16,772 nt of DNA from Davidsoniella eucalypti. Its lineage: Eukaryota; Ascomycota; Sordariomycetes; Microascales; Ceratocystidaceae. Location of the stretch: NCBI GenBank assembly GCA_004009845.1, contig RMBW01000273.1:1-16772 (forward strand), read 5' to 3'. The translations under genes and the position numbers were made by a program. Under the pieces are notes generated by a model. That model did no database searches and was not told the DNA's origin. It worked only from the letters and a program-made list of their open reading frames with translations. Positions 1-7,970 of this stretch are shown piece by piece. How positions within the stretch are numbered: position 1 is the first letter of the stretch; every line of letters starts with the position of its first letter.

Positions 1-176
1 CGATATACGAGGAGTTGCGATGAAAACTGGTCGTAAAAGAATAGTTCGATTGAGACCGATGAAGGAGAAAGAGAAACTAAGACTAATAATCGGCGGGAAT
101 AGGTCCCTACTTATAGCCGATTCTAGTACTGACAAGGAATGCCTTGGCTAACCTTACTAGGCCTTAGTCTCTTACA
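1..176 (-). repeat. Element A 3' LTR (5 bp cut by the window edge)
   Basis: Identical base for base to 6249-6424. Read on the minus strand it starts TGTAAGAG at 176. The terminal TCTCA seen in the 5' LTR falls before base 1. It supplies polyadenylation for the element's RNA and carries the same TATA-like box and ATCGGTCTCAA start motif as the 5' LTR. Confidence 0.95.
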
Positions 177-191
177 ATAGTCTCCCCCCCC
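177..191 (-). promoter_or_regulatory. Element A polypurine tract
   Basis: On the minus strand, eight G are followed by AGACTAT and then the TGTAAGAG start of the 3' LTR. Position next to the LTR marks it as the plus-strand DNA primer. It is almost pure G, whereas many polypurine tracts mix A and G. Element B has the same arrangement with nine G, and element D has G8 then CTAA. Confidence 0.8.
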
Positions 192-410
192 ATCGGCAGA
201 AAAATTACACTAATTTTACGTCTAAACATACAAAAACACCCCTGTAGCATGGTGTATACAAACTTAAAACCGTATAGTACCTTGGTACTCGATATCCAAA
301 AACAGAAATAACTCCAGAAACAGAAATAACTCCAAAATAGGTCAGCAATCTTATCCTGCAGAACGCTCGGGTGTGCAGGTGACCAAGGTGGTGCAGCCAA
401 TATTGCTGCC
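177..410 (-). other. Element A 3' untranslated region with an 18-bp duplication
   Basis: These 234 bp lie between the pol stop and the 3' LTR. No env-like or other gene is present: reading frames here are short and unlike anything in the related copies. A direct duplication of an 18-bp unit occurs at 300-335 (core AACAGAAATAACTCC on the plus strand). The polypurine tract occupies the LTR-proximal end. Confidence 0.75.
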
Positions 411-3400
411 TTAGCCTACCATCAGTGGACTGCGTGTGTCCATACTCGTACCATGGTCCTTCTCGGGGCCATCCTCTGGTAGCAACCAGGCAGTGTAAAG
501 GGATTGGAGGGTCACGTTCCAATTCTTTTTCGTCTTCTCCGTGAAAACCAACCATGCTGCAGTGTCCTTCACGTGTTCCAATGGTTCCCAAGTAGCATCT
601 TGGTAACCTTTCCATTTGACCAAGGCTTGCGTGTGTCCATGGCGGGTACGTTGCTTGACGATTGCTTCCACCCTGTACTCGCCCGTTTCCACAGAGTCAT
701 CTTCAAGTGCTTCCCTAGCCGTGATAGCCGCGGGCTCATCATCAGGTACTTCCTGTGAGGGTAAGGGGTTGTTGGGAGCTCGGCGGATTAGGCTTACGTG
801 GAAAACAGGATGGATGCCTGTAGGCACGTTCAATCGTACGTTGTGAGTACCTGTAACCTCTAGGACTGTGTACAGTCTGGCCAACCAGTCTAACTTCTTG
901 GACGGTCTCTCCGTGGTCAGGTTCTTCGTGTTGAGGTATACCTTATCTCCCACTCTGAAACTCTCGGATGGTTGACGGAGACGGTTGGCGCTGGTTTCCT
1001 GGTGTTCCTGGGTGGCAGCCATAGCTACGATCGCGAATTGGGTTGCGTCGCTTAGTTTGGACAGCCATTCCTGGGCACCACAAACAGGAGATTTGTCAGA
1101 GGCAGGGGGACCTTGAACGGAGGGCTCAATAATGTCCACGTTGAACCCATGAGTGGTGAAGAAGGGGGAGAGGCCAGTGGTTGAGGAAATGCGGTTGTTG
1201 AGGGCCAATTGCGCTTGGGGCAGTAGTGAGGCCCAGTCGTCCTGTGCGAAGGAACAGAAATTGCGCAAGTACGTTTCAATCTCCTGATTACTGCGCTCCT
1301 GGCTACCATCAGTCTGGGGGTGGAAAGCAGTAGATAGGCGGCGTTGAATCCCAAAGCGACGGCATACTTCGCCCCAAAACAGCTGAGCAAATTGAGGCCC
1401 TCTGTCGGAAACGATTGCAAGGGGGAAGCCATGGTGGGAAAAGACGTGGATCAGCAGGGCTTCAGCAGTGGCTTGTGCGGTAATGGCCTTCATGGGGATC
1501 AGGATTTGCGACTTCGACAGGCGGTCGGTGACTCCTAGAATAGAAGTGTAACCAGCAGAAGGGGGTAATGGGCCGATAAAGTCCATGGCCAGTTCAGACC
1601 AAGGTCTGGACGGTACTGGCAGGGGCTTCAACAGGCCACGCTTCTGCTCTCGCCAAATCTTGCTTTTTCCACAAGAAGAGCAATTCGACACGAACTGTCG
1701 GACATCATTGGTGAGGCCAGGCCAGGCATATTCGCGCGATACTAAGTCACGGGTAATTGCTCTGCCGGGGTGGCCTGCGAGGGTCGAGTCGTGAATTTGC
1801 TGGATGATTTTGGTCCTCAGGGGTTCATGGTGAGGGACCCAAAGTCTATCACGCCAGCGTAGTCTTCCTTCCGAGTCTAGCTTGCACTCGCTCATTTGCC
1901 ATTGCAAACCCCAGTCGGCTGGGAATGAGCGAGCTCCTTCTCGTACAAGTTTACGAGCTAACCACCAACGGTTGCATTGGGTCAGAGCCTGGTTCCATAG
2001 GCTAGTCATCTCGGGGTCCGCGAAGGGGGAGGTCACAGCTTCCTTAGTCGCCTTGTCGTCAGTCGGCGCGTCCTTGTCAGGCTCCTGAGCCCAAACTGCG
2101 CCGATTACCACCAGGTCGTTGCTTGACTCACTCTTCTCGAGGAGTTGGTGGAAGCGACTAGCCAGCCTGTCGTCACTTTCGTTGGCTGGCATATCCTGGT
2201 CCCTTCTAGATAGGGCGTCTGGCACAACTTGCTCAGTACCTGGGCGGTGGCGTAGGCAGAAACTAAAGTCCGAAAGCTCATATCCCCAGCGGCGTTGTCT
2301 CTCGGCCAGCGTTCTCTTGGTCTGAAAGTACTCCAAGTTACGGTGGTCGGTCCACACCACGAAGTCAACCCCTAGGAGGAAATGGCGCCATTCTCGAATG
2401 GACCAGTAGATGGCCAACATCTCCTTATCGTGGATGGGGTAGTTGGCTTCGGGGGGTGTGAGCTTGCGTGAGAGAAATGCAATGGGGTGCATGAGACCAT
2501 CGTCTCCTCGCTGAGACAACTCTGCTCCCAGGGCGTAACCGGAAGAGTCTGCGGTCAATACCGTTTCTCTCAGCGGGTCAAAGGGGGTCAGAACAGGGGG
2601 AGTGAGGAAGGCTCTCTTAACCTCGGCGAACGCGTGCGCACATGCGTCGGACCAAACAAAGGGGGTATCCTTCTTGGTTAACCCTACCATCGGCGCTATC
2701 ATTTCAGACAGTCGAGGTACAAAGTCTCGATAGAAGTTAACAAAGCCGATGAAACCACGTAGACCTTTCAAAGTTGTGGGAGAATTCCAGTTGCGAATCG
2801 CAAGGGTTTTCTCAGGGTCTGCCTTGATGCCAATACCTGGGCCAACGATGAAGCCGAGGAACTTGATTTCCTTAGCTAGGAACTGGCACTTGCGGAGGTC
2901 GAGTTGCAGGCCGGCGAGATCGAGTGCGTGGACAATTTCGAGCACTAACTTCCTGTGCTCTTCCTCAGTACCACTCGAGTAGATGTCCACATCGTCAATG
3001 TAGGCGCTGCAGCTGATGCCTAGCCACTTTCGGAGGACCGAGTTGATGTAGCGTTGAAACGCAGCAGGGGCATTCGTCAGACCAAAGGGGATCACGTTCC
3101 ACTCGAAGGCCCCTAGAGGAGTCCGAAAGGCGGTTAACTCCTCAGAACCAGGGGCAATCCGAATACGATGGAATGCGGCAATAACGTCGACCTTGGAGAC
3201 CCATTTAGCAGCCGAGATTTGCCGAAGGGTGTCGTGGATAAGGGGCAGTGGGTAAGAGTCCTTCTTGGAGATGGCATTAACTGCGCGGTAGTCCACACAG
3301 AAGCGAATTCCACCTCCAGGTTTCTTTACAAATAGGACGGGGGAGCCCACTTCAGATTTTGTATCCTTTATCCATCTTGTCCCCAGTAGTTCAGTCAAAG

Positions 3401-4043
3401 TCTTTTGCATCACCAACAGTTCAGCACGCGACAGCGGGTAGAGCGATTGCACAGGTAACGTTTTCCCTTCAAGCAGTTCGATCTTCAGGTCTACTCCAGG
3501 CCTGTGAGGCGGGAGGTCCTTAGAGGCTTTGGCTTCGAATGCGGACGCTACAGGTTTCAGCCACTCTGGTAGAGGCGGTCTCTCCTGTTCCTTCTGCTCC
3601 AGCGCCCTGTTGACATCTTCTAACGTGATGCGGAATACAGCGGCGTCGTCGTTGTCACAGAGTTTATGGAACTCTTCAGGCGTCAGTTCTTCGGCCGTAG
3701 TGACTTCGATCTGTCCAGAGCGCGGGTGCAGGTGTACGTCGTGGTTAATTAGCCAGCGTTGACCGAGTATTAGGTCTTCGGTTTGGCCGGGGACGACGTA
3801 GGCCCATATGTCCTCATGGTGGTCTGGAAGGTGTAACGTAAACTGGGCGATCTGAGTGATGAGAGGCGGGTTGGTCTGTGATGCGGCTAAGGATACCTTG
3901 CGGGGTTCGACAGGTAGGGTCTTCGTAGCGTATGGAAGGAGGCGCGGGGGAACGACGGCAAGGCAGAGGCAGCCACTGTCGACGAGAGCTTTCGTAGGCA
4001 AAGTGTTCAAACGTAAATCTAAATACAATCCCTTAGCTCCCAT
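411..4043 (-). CDS. pol: Element A Pol polyprotein (protease-RT-RNase H-integrase-chromodomain)
   Basis: The 1210 residues from the first ATG encode the enzymes that mature, copy and integrate the element. Visible landmarks: aspartic protease DSG at 22-24; reverse transcriptase about 190-400 with catalytic D286 and YIDD at 348-351; RNase H acidic residues D499, E541, D566 and D609; integrase zinc site H751, H758, C788, C791; integrase catalytic D821, D880, E916, with exactly 35 residues between the last two; a GPY/F-like module near 1050-1088; and a chromodomain about 1123-1165 (VEAIV, VKWKGY, TWEP). Chromodomains in this group bind modified histones and steer integration to heterochromatin. 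No frameshift or internal stop is present. The frame is also open for 24 codons upstream of the ATG (from 4115) and lies -1 to gag, so Pol is probably made as a Gag-Pol fusion of about 1832 residues rather than from this ATG. Confidence 0.96.
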   Translation of the reverse strand: MGAKGLYLDLRLNTLPTKALVDSGCLCLAVVPPRLLPYATKTLPVEPRKVSLAASQTNPPLITQIAQFTLHLPDHHEDIWAYVVPGQTEDLILGQRWLINHDVHLHPRSGQIEVTTAEELTPEEFHKLCDNDDAAVFRITLEDVNRALEQKEQERPPLPEWLKPVASAFEAKASKDLPPHRPGVDLKIELLEGKTLPVQSLYPLSRAELLVMQKTLTELLGTRWIKDTKSEVGSPVLFVKKPGGGIRFCVDYRAVNAISKKDSYPLPLIHDTLRQISAAKWVSKVDVIAAFHRIRIAPGSEELTAFRTPLGAFEWNVIPFGLTNAPAAFQRYINSVLRKWLGISCSAYIDDVDIYSSGTEEEHRKLVLEIVHALDLAGLQLDLRKCQFLAKEIKFLGFIVGPGIGIKADPEKTLAIRNWNSPTTLKGLRGFIGFVNFYRDFVPRLSEMIAPMVGLTKKDTPFVWSDACAHAFAEVKRAFLTPPVLTPFDPLRETVLTADSSGYALGAELSQRGDDGLMHPIAFLSRKLTPPEANYPIHDKEMLAIYWSIREWRHFLLGVDFVVWTDHRNLEYFQTKRTLAERQRRWGYELSDFSFCLRHRPGTEQVVPDALSRRDQDMPANESDDRLASRFHQLLEKSESSNDLVVIGAVWAQEPDKDAPTDDKATKEAVTSPFADPEMTSLWNQALTQCNRWWLARKLVREGARSFPADWGLQWQMSECKLDSEGRLRWRDRLWVPHHEPLRTKIIQQIHDSTLAGHPGRAITRDLVSREYAWPGLTNDVRQFVSNCSSCGKSKIWREQKRGLLKPLPVPSRPWSELAMDFIGPLPPSAGYTSILGVTDRLSKSQILIPMKAITAQATAEALLIHVFSHHGFPLAIVSDRGPQFAQLFWGEVCRRFGIQRRLSTAFHPQTDGSQERSNQEIETYLRNFCSFAQDDWASLLPQAQLALNNRISSTTGLSPFFTTHGFNVDIIEPSVQGPPASDKSPVCGAQEWLSKLSDATQFAIVAMAATQEHQETSANRLRQPSESFRVGDKVYLNTKNLTTERPSKKLDWLARLYTVLEVTGTHNVRLNVPTGIHPVFHVSLIRRAPNNPLPSQEVPDDEPAAITAREALEDDSVETGEYRVEAIVKQRTRHGHTQALVKWKGYQDATWEPLEHVKDTAAWLVFTEKTKKNWNVTLQSLYTAWLLPEDGPEKDHGTSMDTRSPLMVG

Positions 4044-4083
4044 CTCTTGTCTAACTATCTTCTCACCTTCCGTCGTATCCTCC

Positions 4084-4121
4084 TGGTCAGGGCGCGACTT
4101 GTCCTGACCACCTAAAAATCC
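4084..4121 (-). promoter_or_regulatory. Element A gag-pol -1 frameshift signal (slip site plus stem-loop)
   Basis: On the minus strand gag ends G GAT TTT TAG (4112-4121). The -1 frame is closed by a TGA just upstream and opens only across this site, leaving about 12 nt of overlap, so the slip must occur here. G GAU UUU resembles the betaretroviral pro-pol heptamer type. After a 4-nt spacer comes a perfect 8-bp stem, TGGTCAGG with CCTGACCA (plus-strand arms 4103-4110 and 4084-4091), with an 11-nt loop. Elements B and C keep the decamer and a stem at the same place with altered stem sequence. No expression evidence is available here. Confidence 0.8.
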
Positions 4122-5908
4122 AGTTCAATTAGGTCGTATTCTGACCCGTTCTCCGCTACCTTAGAGTCGACCTTGGCTACCGTCGTAGTGGTGTTGTCAG
4201 GGGGAGGTAGCACACGATCCATGGCCCGTTCGTCATACTTCGCGATTTCCTCACGCATTGCCGTGCGTATGGCGTTGATGGACAGCTGATTGTTGGAGGG
4301 GCCTGGCTGGGAAGAGCGCTGGGGGCAACGGCGTGCGATGTGATCCTTGAGTCCACAGATAAAGCATGCGTTTTCGCGCATTAACCGGTGTCGTTCCGAC
4401 TCGGACAGTTTTGGTCTGTCTGAGCGGGCAGCAAGCTGAGGGCGGTTCTCCCGACGGGTCTGTTGGTCAGGCCGCTCTCTCCAGTTACTCGACTTGGTGT
4501 GCTCGGGCTTAGGGGTGGACTCAACGATGCGGCGCTTACCAGTGGGGCGGTCGAAGTGCTTCAAGAGGCTGTCAATGATAGCGTGGTATGAGTTGGACTC
4601 CCAAGCCCATCCGGTGCGTTCAACCAAATCGTCACGCATGGCAGAACGTAGGATGTCGATCAACGTGGTGTCGTCGTGAATGCCGGCTTCCATGGCTAGG
4701 GTTTCGAATCGGAGGTGGAAGGCTTTGAAGGTTTCACGATCTCCCTGAGCGGACTTGTAGAAGGCGATGCGAGCGTTAGTGAGTCGTTCGCGCGACCGGA
4801 ACATATCGTCGAGTTTCTCCAGCAGCAGATCGTAGGGTCTGGATCGTTGGCAGATAGAGTCGAAAAAGACGTTCAACTTGGCTTGCGTGTTCGTGCCTAA
4901 GCGGCCGTACAGGTAGACTGCCTTAGAGAGGTCACCGCCTAGGGCTGTTCCATCGATTAACATCTTGTTCGTTGCCAGTCTTCTCCAGATCTCGTAGTCA
5001 GAGTGCAAGCCGCTGAATTCGCTAAGTAGAGGCTGGACCTGACGGGGTAGGTTTTGGCTGGACGAGACGGGTAGTGGCTGAGGAGCAGGGGCAGGCGGTA
5101 GCGGAGGAGCGGCAGTATCATGACGCTCTTTGGCGAACAGCATTTGACCGAGTCGATTCATCATAGACTTCATTTCTACCATGTCAGTTTGCAGAGAGTC
5201 CAGACGGTCGGCTTCACGCGAGGGTTGGCGACCACGGTCAGATTCAGGGTAGGTATCGCGGGGTCTCATGCTTTCGGCCAGACGTGCCAGGTCAGAGGTA
5301 TCAGATGGGATGTCACTGGCGTCGTCTTCATCGTCTGCGGGTAGGGGGTTGCGAGAAGTGGTTACTCGACTCAGGGTGCGTGCATGAGTTGTCTCGGTCG
5401 CGATCAATTGTTCAGTGGTTTCCCTGGCCTTGGAGCGTGCTCTCGTGGGGGTGCGAGGCAGGCCCATGAATGGTGACTTGAGAAGGGAAGGGCGGAGCGA
5501 GGTTCGAGCAACGCGTTCCTGACGCGTACGGGCTTGGCCGATGTGAACATGGCCGACAAAACCGCTGGTGAAAGATAGATGTCCTAGGTGGCTGTGGAAA
5601 TGCTGACTGTGACTAAGGATGTCACGGGAGGCAGGGCAGAATCCTAGGACGGCAGCGAGGCGCGCGCGTTCCTTACGTTTAAAGAGTGCAAGGTAGCACC
5701 AGCCGGGTCTACTCCAGGGTCGATCCTCGGGTAGGCCTACGGCCGACAGCGTGTAACCCTCAGGAGGTTCCTGGCTGGGGTCTAGGAGGTGTACGCGGGC
5801 CAGGGCTAGTTTCTCCTTGATAATTAGGAAGGCCTCGTAGTAGCCAACGAGGGCGGCGCAGTTCAGGGAGGCCAGGATGACCAGAAACAGGAAGGTGAAG
5901 TCAGACAT
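4112..5908 (-). CDS. gag: Element A Gag with hydrophobic N-terminus
   Basis: This 598-residue structural protein should form the particle and bind the element's RNA. Residues 4-30 are strongly hydrophobic and could be a membrane anchor or signal segment. Residues 64-121 form a Trp/Cys/His-rich block (GWCYLALFKRKERARLA, then HFHSHLGHLSF) shared with elements B and C; I do not recognise this domain. An acidic patch lies at 191-200 and a probable coiled coil at 231-260. A capsid-like helical region spans about 290-455. One zinc knuckle, CX2CX4HX4C, uses C515, C518, H523 and C528 and should bind nucleic acid. The ATG at 5908 is the first AUG after the predicted RNA start, with context CACGATGTC. 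The last codon before the stop belongs to the frameshift signal. Confidence 0.93.
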   Translation of the reverse strand: MSDFTFLFLVILASLNCAALVGYYEAFLIIKEKLALARVHLLDPSQEPPEGYTLSAVGLPEDRPWSRPGWCYLALFKRKERARLAAVLGFCPASRDILSHSQHFHSHLGHLSFTSGFVGHVHIGQARTRQERVARTSLRPSLLKSPFMGLPRTPTRARSKARETTEQLIATETTHARTLSRVTTSRNPLPADDEDDASDIPSDTSDLARLAESMRPRDTYPESDRGRQPSREADRLDSLQTDMVEMKSMMNRLGQMLFAKERHDTAAPPLPPAPAPQPLPVSSSQNLPRQVQPLLSEFSGLHSDYEIWRRLATNKMLIDGTALGGDLSKAVYLYGRLGTNTQAKLNVFFDSICQRSRPYDLLLEKLDDMFRSRERLTNARIAFYKSAQGDRETFKAFHLRFETLAMEAGIHDDTTLIDILRSAMRDDLVERTGWAWESNSYHAIIDSLLKHFDRPTGKRRIVESTPKPEHTKSSNWRERPDQQTRRENRPQLAARSDRPKLSESERHRLMRENACFICGLKDHIARRCPQRSSQPGPSNNQLSINAIRTAMREEIAKYDERAMDRVLPPPDNTTTTVAKVDSKVAENGSEYDLIELDF

Positions 5909-6243
5909 CGTGACTAAGGGCGCAAGGGGTAATCAAGCGGACTGGTAGGGGCAAGCCTGGTAAGGGGAAGGCTTGGACAAGGGGGCAGACTGTTTAGAGG
6001 GAGTCTGGACGAGGTAAGAGGGCAAACAGAGACAGTGTTTGGACAGAGGAGGAAAAGCAAGCGGACGGCTTGAACAAAGTAGAGGGCAAGCGGACAGCTT
6101 GGACAGGATAGAAAGCAAGCGGATGGCTTGGACAGAATAGGTAGCAAGCGGACGGCTTGGACAGAGATAACACAGCGAGCAGATGCTCGGACAAAGGGGC
6201 AAGCGGATGCTTGGACAAGGTAAAGAAGTTATCGGTCTCAAAA
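5909..6243 (-). other. Element A transcribed leader, AUG-free, with nine tandem hairpins
   Basis: This stretch between 5' LTR and gag contains nine short inverted repeats spaced about 29 bp apart: 5952-5975, 5986-6007, 6023-6041, 6058-6072, 6087-6101, 6116-6130, 6145-6159, 6176-6189 and 6200-6213. The usual form is CAAGC, a 4-5 nt loop, then GCTTG, often followed by GACA on the plus strand. Variants keep pairing: CAAACA with TGTTTG at 6023, CGAGC with GCTCG at 6176, and CAGACT with AGTCTG at 5986. There is no AUG in the sense direction between the predicted RNA start (6308) and the gag ATG. Open frames through it lack an ATG and change frame with each unit, so I treat it as RNA structure. A packaging, dimerisation or translation role is inference. 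Confidence 0.85.
6231..6241 (-). promoter_or_regulatory. Element A self-priming primer-binding site
   Basis: Two bases after the 5' LTR the minus strand reads TTGAGACCGAT. This is the exact reverse complement of ATCGGTCTCAA in the LTR (plus-strand 6298-6308), and pairing stops at 11 bp on both sides. Tf1 of fission yeast uses an 11-nt match between the RNA 5' end and the PBS to prime itself. The site does not start with TGG, as a tRNA 3' CCA primer would require. Confidence 0.85.
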
Positions 6244-6424
6244 TGAGACGATATACGAGGAGTTGCGATGAAAACTGGTCGTAAAAGAATAGTTCGATTG
6301 AGACCGATGAAGGAGAAAGAGAAACTAAGACTAATAATCGGCGGGAATAGGTCCCTACTTATAGCCGATTCTAGTACTGACAAGGAATGCCTTGGCTAAC
6401 CTTACTAGGCCTTAGTCTCTTACA
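6244..6424 (-). repeat. Element A 5' LTR (181 bp) with promoter
   Basis: Bounded by TG...CA, reading TGTAAGAG... to ...CGTCTCA on the minus strand. It holds a TATA-like box TATAAGTA (plus-strand 6356-6363) followed by GGGACCTATTCCCGCCG, a box kept exactly in element D's LTR. The predicted RNA start is ATCGG at 6308, about 50 nt downstream, inferred from the self-priming match. R-U5 would then be about 65 nt. Confidence 0.93.
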
Positions 6425-7970
6425 CCTTGTCCTCGATGGCGCCAGATCATTCCCCTCAGCGTGGGGCCTCCAATGGCAAATCAGCGAATGTTCCATCGAC
6501 GACCGAGGCCTCCTACGCTGGCGTAACAGACTATGGATCCCTCGCTTTGAACCCCTCCGCACCAAGCTGATCCAGACTATCCACGACTCACACTTGTCTG
6601 GACACCCTGGCCGCGAAATCACACGGGATCTAGTTTCACGAGAATACTCCTGGCCAGGACTCACCAACGACGTCCGCCAATTCGTGGCCAACTGCACCAC
6701 TTGCGGAAAGAGCAAGTATTGGCGAGAGCAAAAGCGCGGCCTCCTCAAACCTCTCCCTGTTCCAGACCGCCACTGGACCGAACTAGCCATGGACTTCATT
6801 GGCCCCTTACCACCTTCCAAGCACTACACATTCATCCTCGGCGTCACCGACAGACTCTCCAAATCGCAGATTCTCATCCCCATGTCGGACATCTCCGCGA
6901 AAGCAACAGCCGACGCTCTATTCACTCACGTATTCGCACACCACGGTTTCCCCTCAGCCATCGTGTCAGACCGCGGCCCCCAGTTCACCTCACTATTCTG
7001 GGGAGAAGCATGCCGTCGTCTCAACATCAAACGTCGCCTCTCTACGGCCTTTCACCCCCAAACCGACGGGGCCCAGGAGCGAAGCAACCAGGAGATTGAA
7101 ACTTTCCTCAGGATCTTCTGCTCCTTTGCCCAGGACAACTGGGCCGATCTTCTCCCACAAGCACAGATCGCCCTAAACAACCGCACTGTCTCCAGCACTG
7201 CCATCTCCCCCTTCTTCGCGACACACGGTTACAACATGGACATCATCGAGCCATCTCCCACTAGCGAACCATCCTCTACGCAGTCCCCGGTACACGACGC
7301 CCAGGCCTTCCTAGACAAGGTCCGCGACGCCACCAGTTTCGCACAAGTCGCCATGGCATCAGCACAAGACTATCAGGAGACAGCAGCCAACCGTCGCCGC
7401 CAACCGGCCTCCCAGTTTCAGATAGGAGACATAGTCCTCCTGAAATGCGAGAATATCGCTTCAGAAAGACCCTCCAAGAAACTGGACTGGCTAGCTCGCC
7501 GCTACACCGTTACAGGCCTGATAGGCACTCACGCAGTTCGACTTAACATTCCGGGCCTAGTCCACCCAGTCTTCCACATCAGCAAGGTACGACACGCAGG
7601 GACTAACCCCTTACCCTCACAGGTTGTCCAAGACGATGAACCTGAGGCTGTCTCAAGGGAGGAAGCATACGGAGACGACGCTATAGCCGAAGGGGAGTTC
7701 CGTGTTGAGGAAATTGTCCGCCAACGGAAATACCGTGGGCATGAACAAGCACTGGTTAAATGGTCTGGTTACCAGGACCCTACTTGGGAACCAGTGAAAC
7801 ATATCGAAGACACCCTCGCATGGCGCATATTCTTAGACCGCGCGCTAATTGGAGCAGCATCAGCTGACTTCCTACCCAAGACAGGGGGGCCCGTTTCATG
7901 CACCCCTACGGGGGGGGCCTCATTTTTCACCCACCCACCATCCCCATTATTAGCGCAAAATGTATTTTAG
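6425..7970 (+). pseudogene. pol: Element D Pol fragment: integrase and chromodomain
   Basis: An unbroken frame of about 514 codons that begins mid-protein at residues matching Pol of A near position 699 (LVREGARSFP in A, LVLDGARSFP here). It keeps the HHCC zinc site (IHDSHLSGH, then CTTC), the catalytic Asp of AMDFIG, the Asp of IVSDRG and the Glu of DGAQERSN, the GPY/F-like module and a chromodomain (EEIVRQRK, VKWSGY, TWEP). The tail after the chromodomain differs from A and is rich in Gly and Pro. Protease, RT and RNase H are missing from the window. The frame runs upstream to an ATG at 6387, but that ATG lies in A's LTR in antisense and is coincidental. Without its 5' half this copy is probably non-autonomous. 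Confidence 0.9.

Larger units (their letters stand above)
1..6424 (-). mobile_element. Element A: intact Ty3/gypsy chromovirus-type LTR retrotransposon
   Basis: A complete element on the minus strand: 5' LTR at 6244-6424, self-priming site, hairpin leader, gag, pol, poly-G purine tract and 3' LTR at 1-176. The 3' LTR lacks its last 5 bp because the window begins inside it, so the full length would be 6429 bp. The 176 shared LTR bases are identical and both large reading frames are unbroken, so this is a young and possibly active copy. Domain order PR-RT-RH-IN-chromodomain defines the chromovirus branch of Ty3/gypsy. It interrupts the integrase region of element D, whose coding sequence resumes at 6425. 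The target duplication should be CCTTG (6425-6429), but the other copy lies outside the window. Confidence 0.95.

Noticed and set aside
177..410. Possible env-like or third gene after pol in element A
   Set aside because: Frames there are short, cross the LTR boundary, and have no counterpart in element B's matching region.
504..4107. Plus-strand open frames across element A's pol
   Set aside because: They are antisense shadows of the 1210-residue Pol frame, with no recognisable domains. The same holds for plus-strand frames over B and over gag.
6225..6243. tRNA-primed PBS
   Set aside because: The sequence after the LTR does not begin with TGG, and an exact 11-nt match to the element's own LTR explains it better.
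5914..6383. Minus-strand open frames with repeated SKPSACP and VQAVRLP
   Set aside because: They come from the hairpin repeats, lack any ATG, and shift frame with each repeat. The same applies to the leader part of the frame at 14482-15303.
6387..6424. An ATG in frame upstream of D's integrase, giving a 527-residue open frame
   Set aside because: The ATG and first 13 codons lie in element A's LTR read in antisense. The frame fusion is a product of the insertion point, and no promoter is visible for it.
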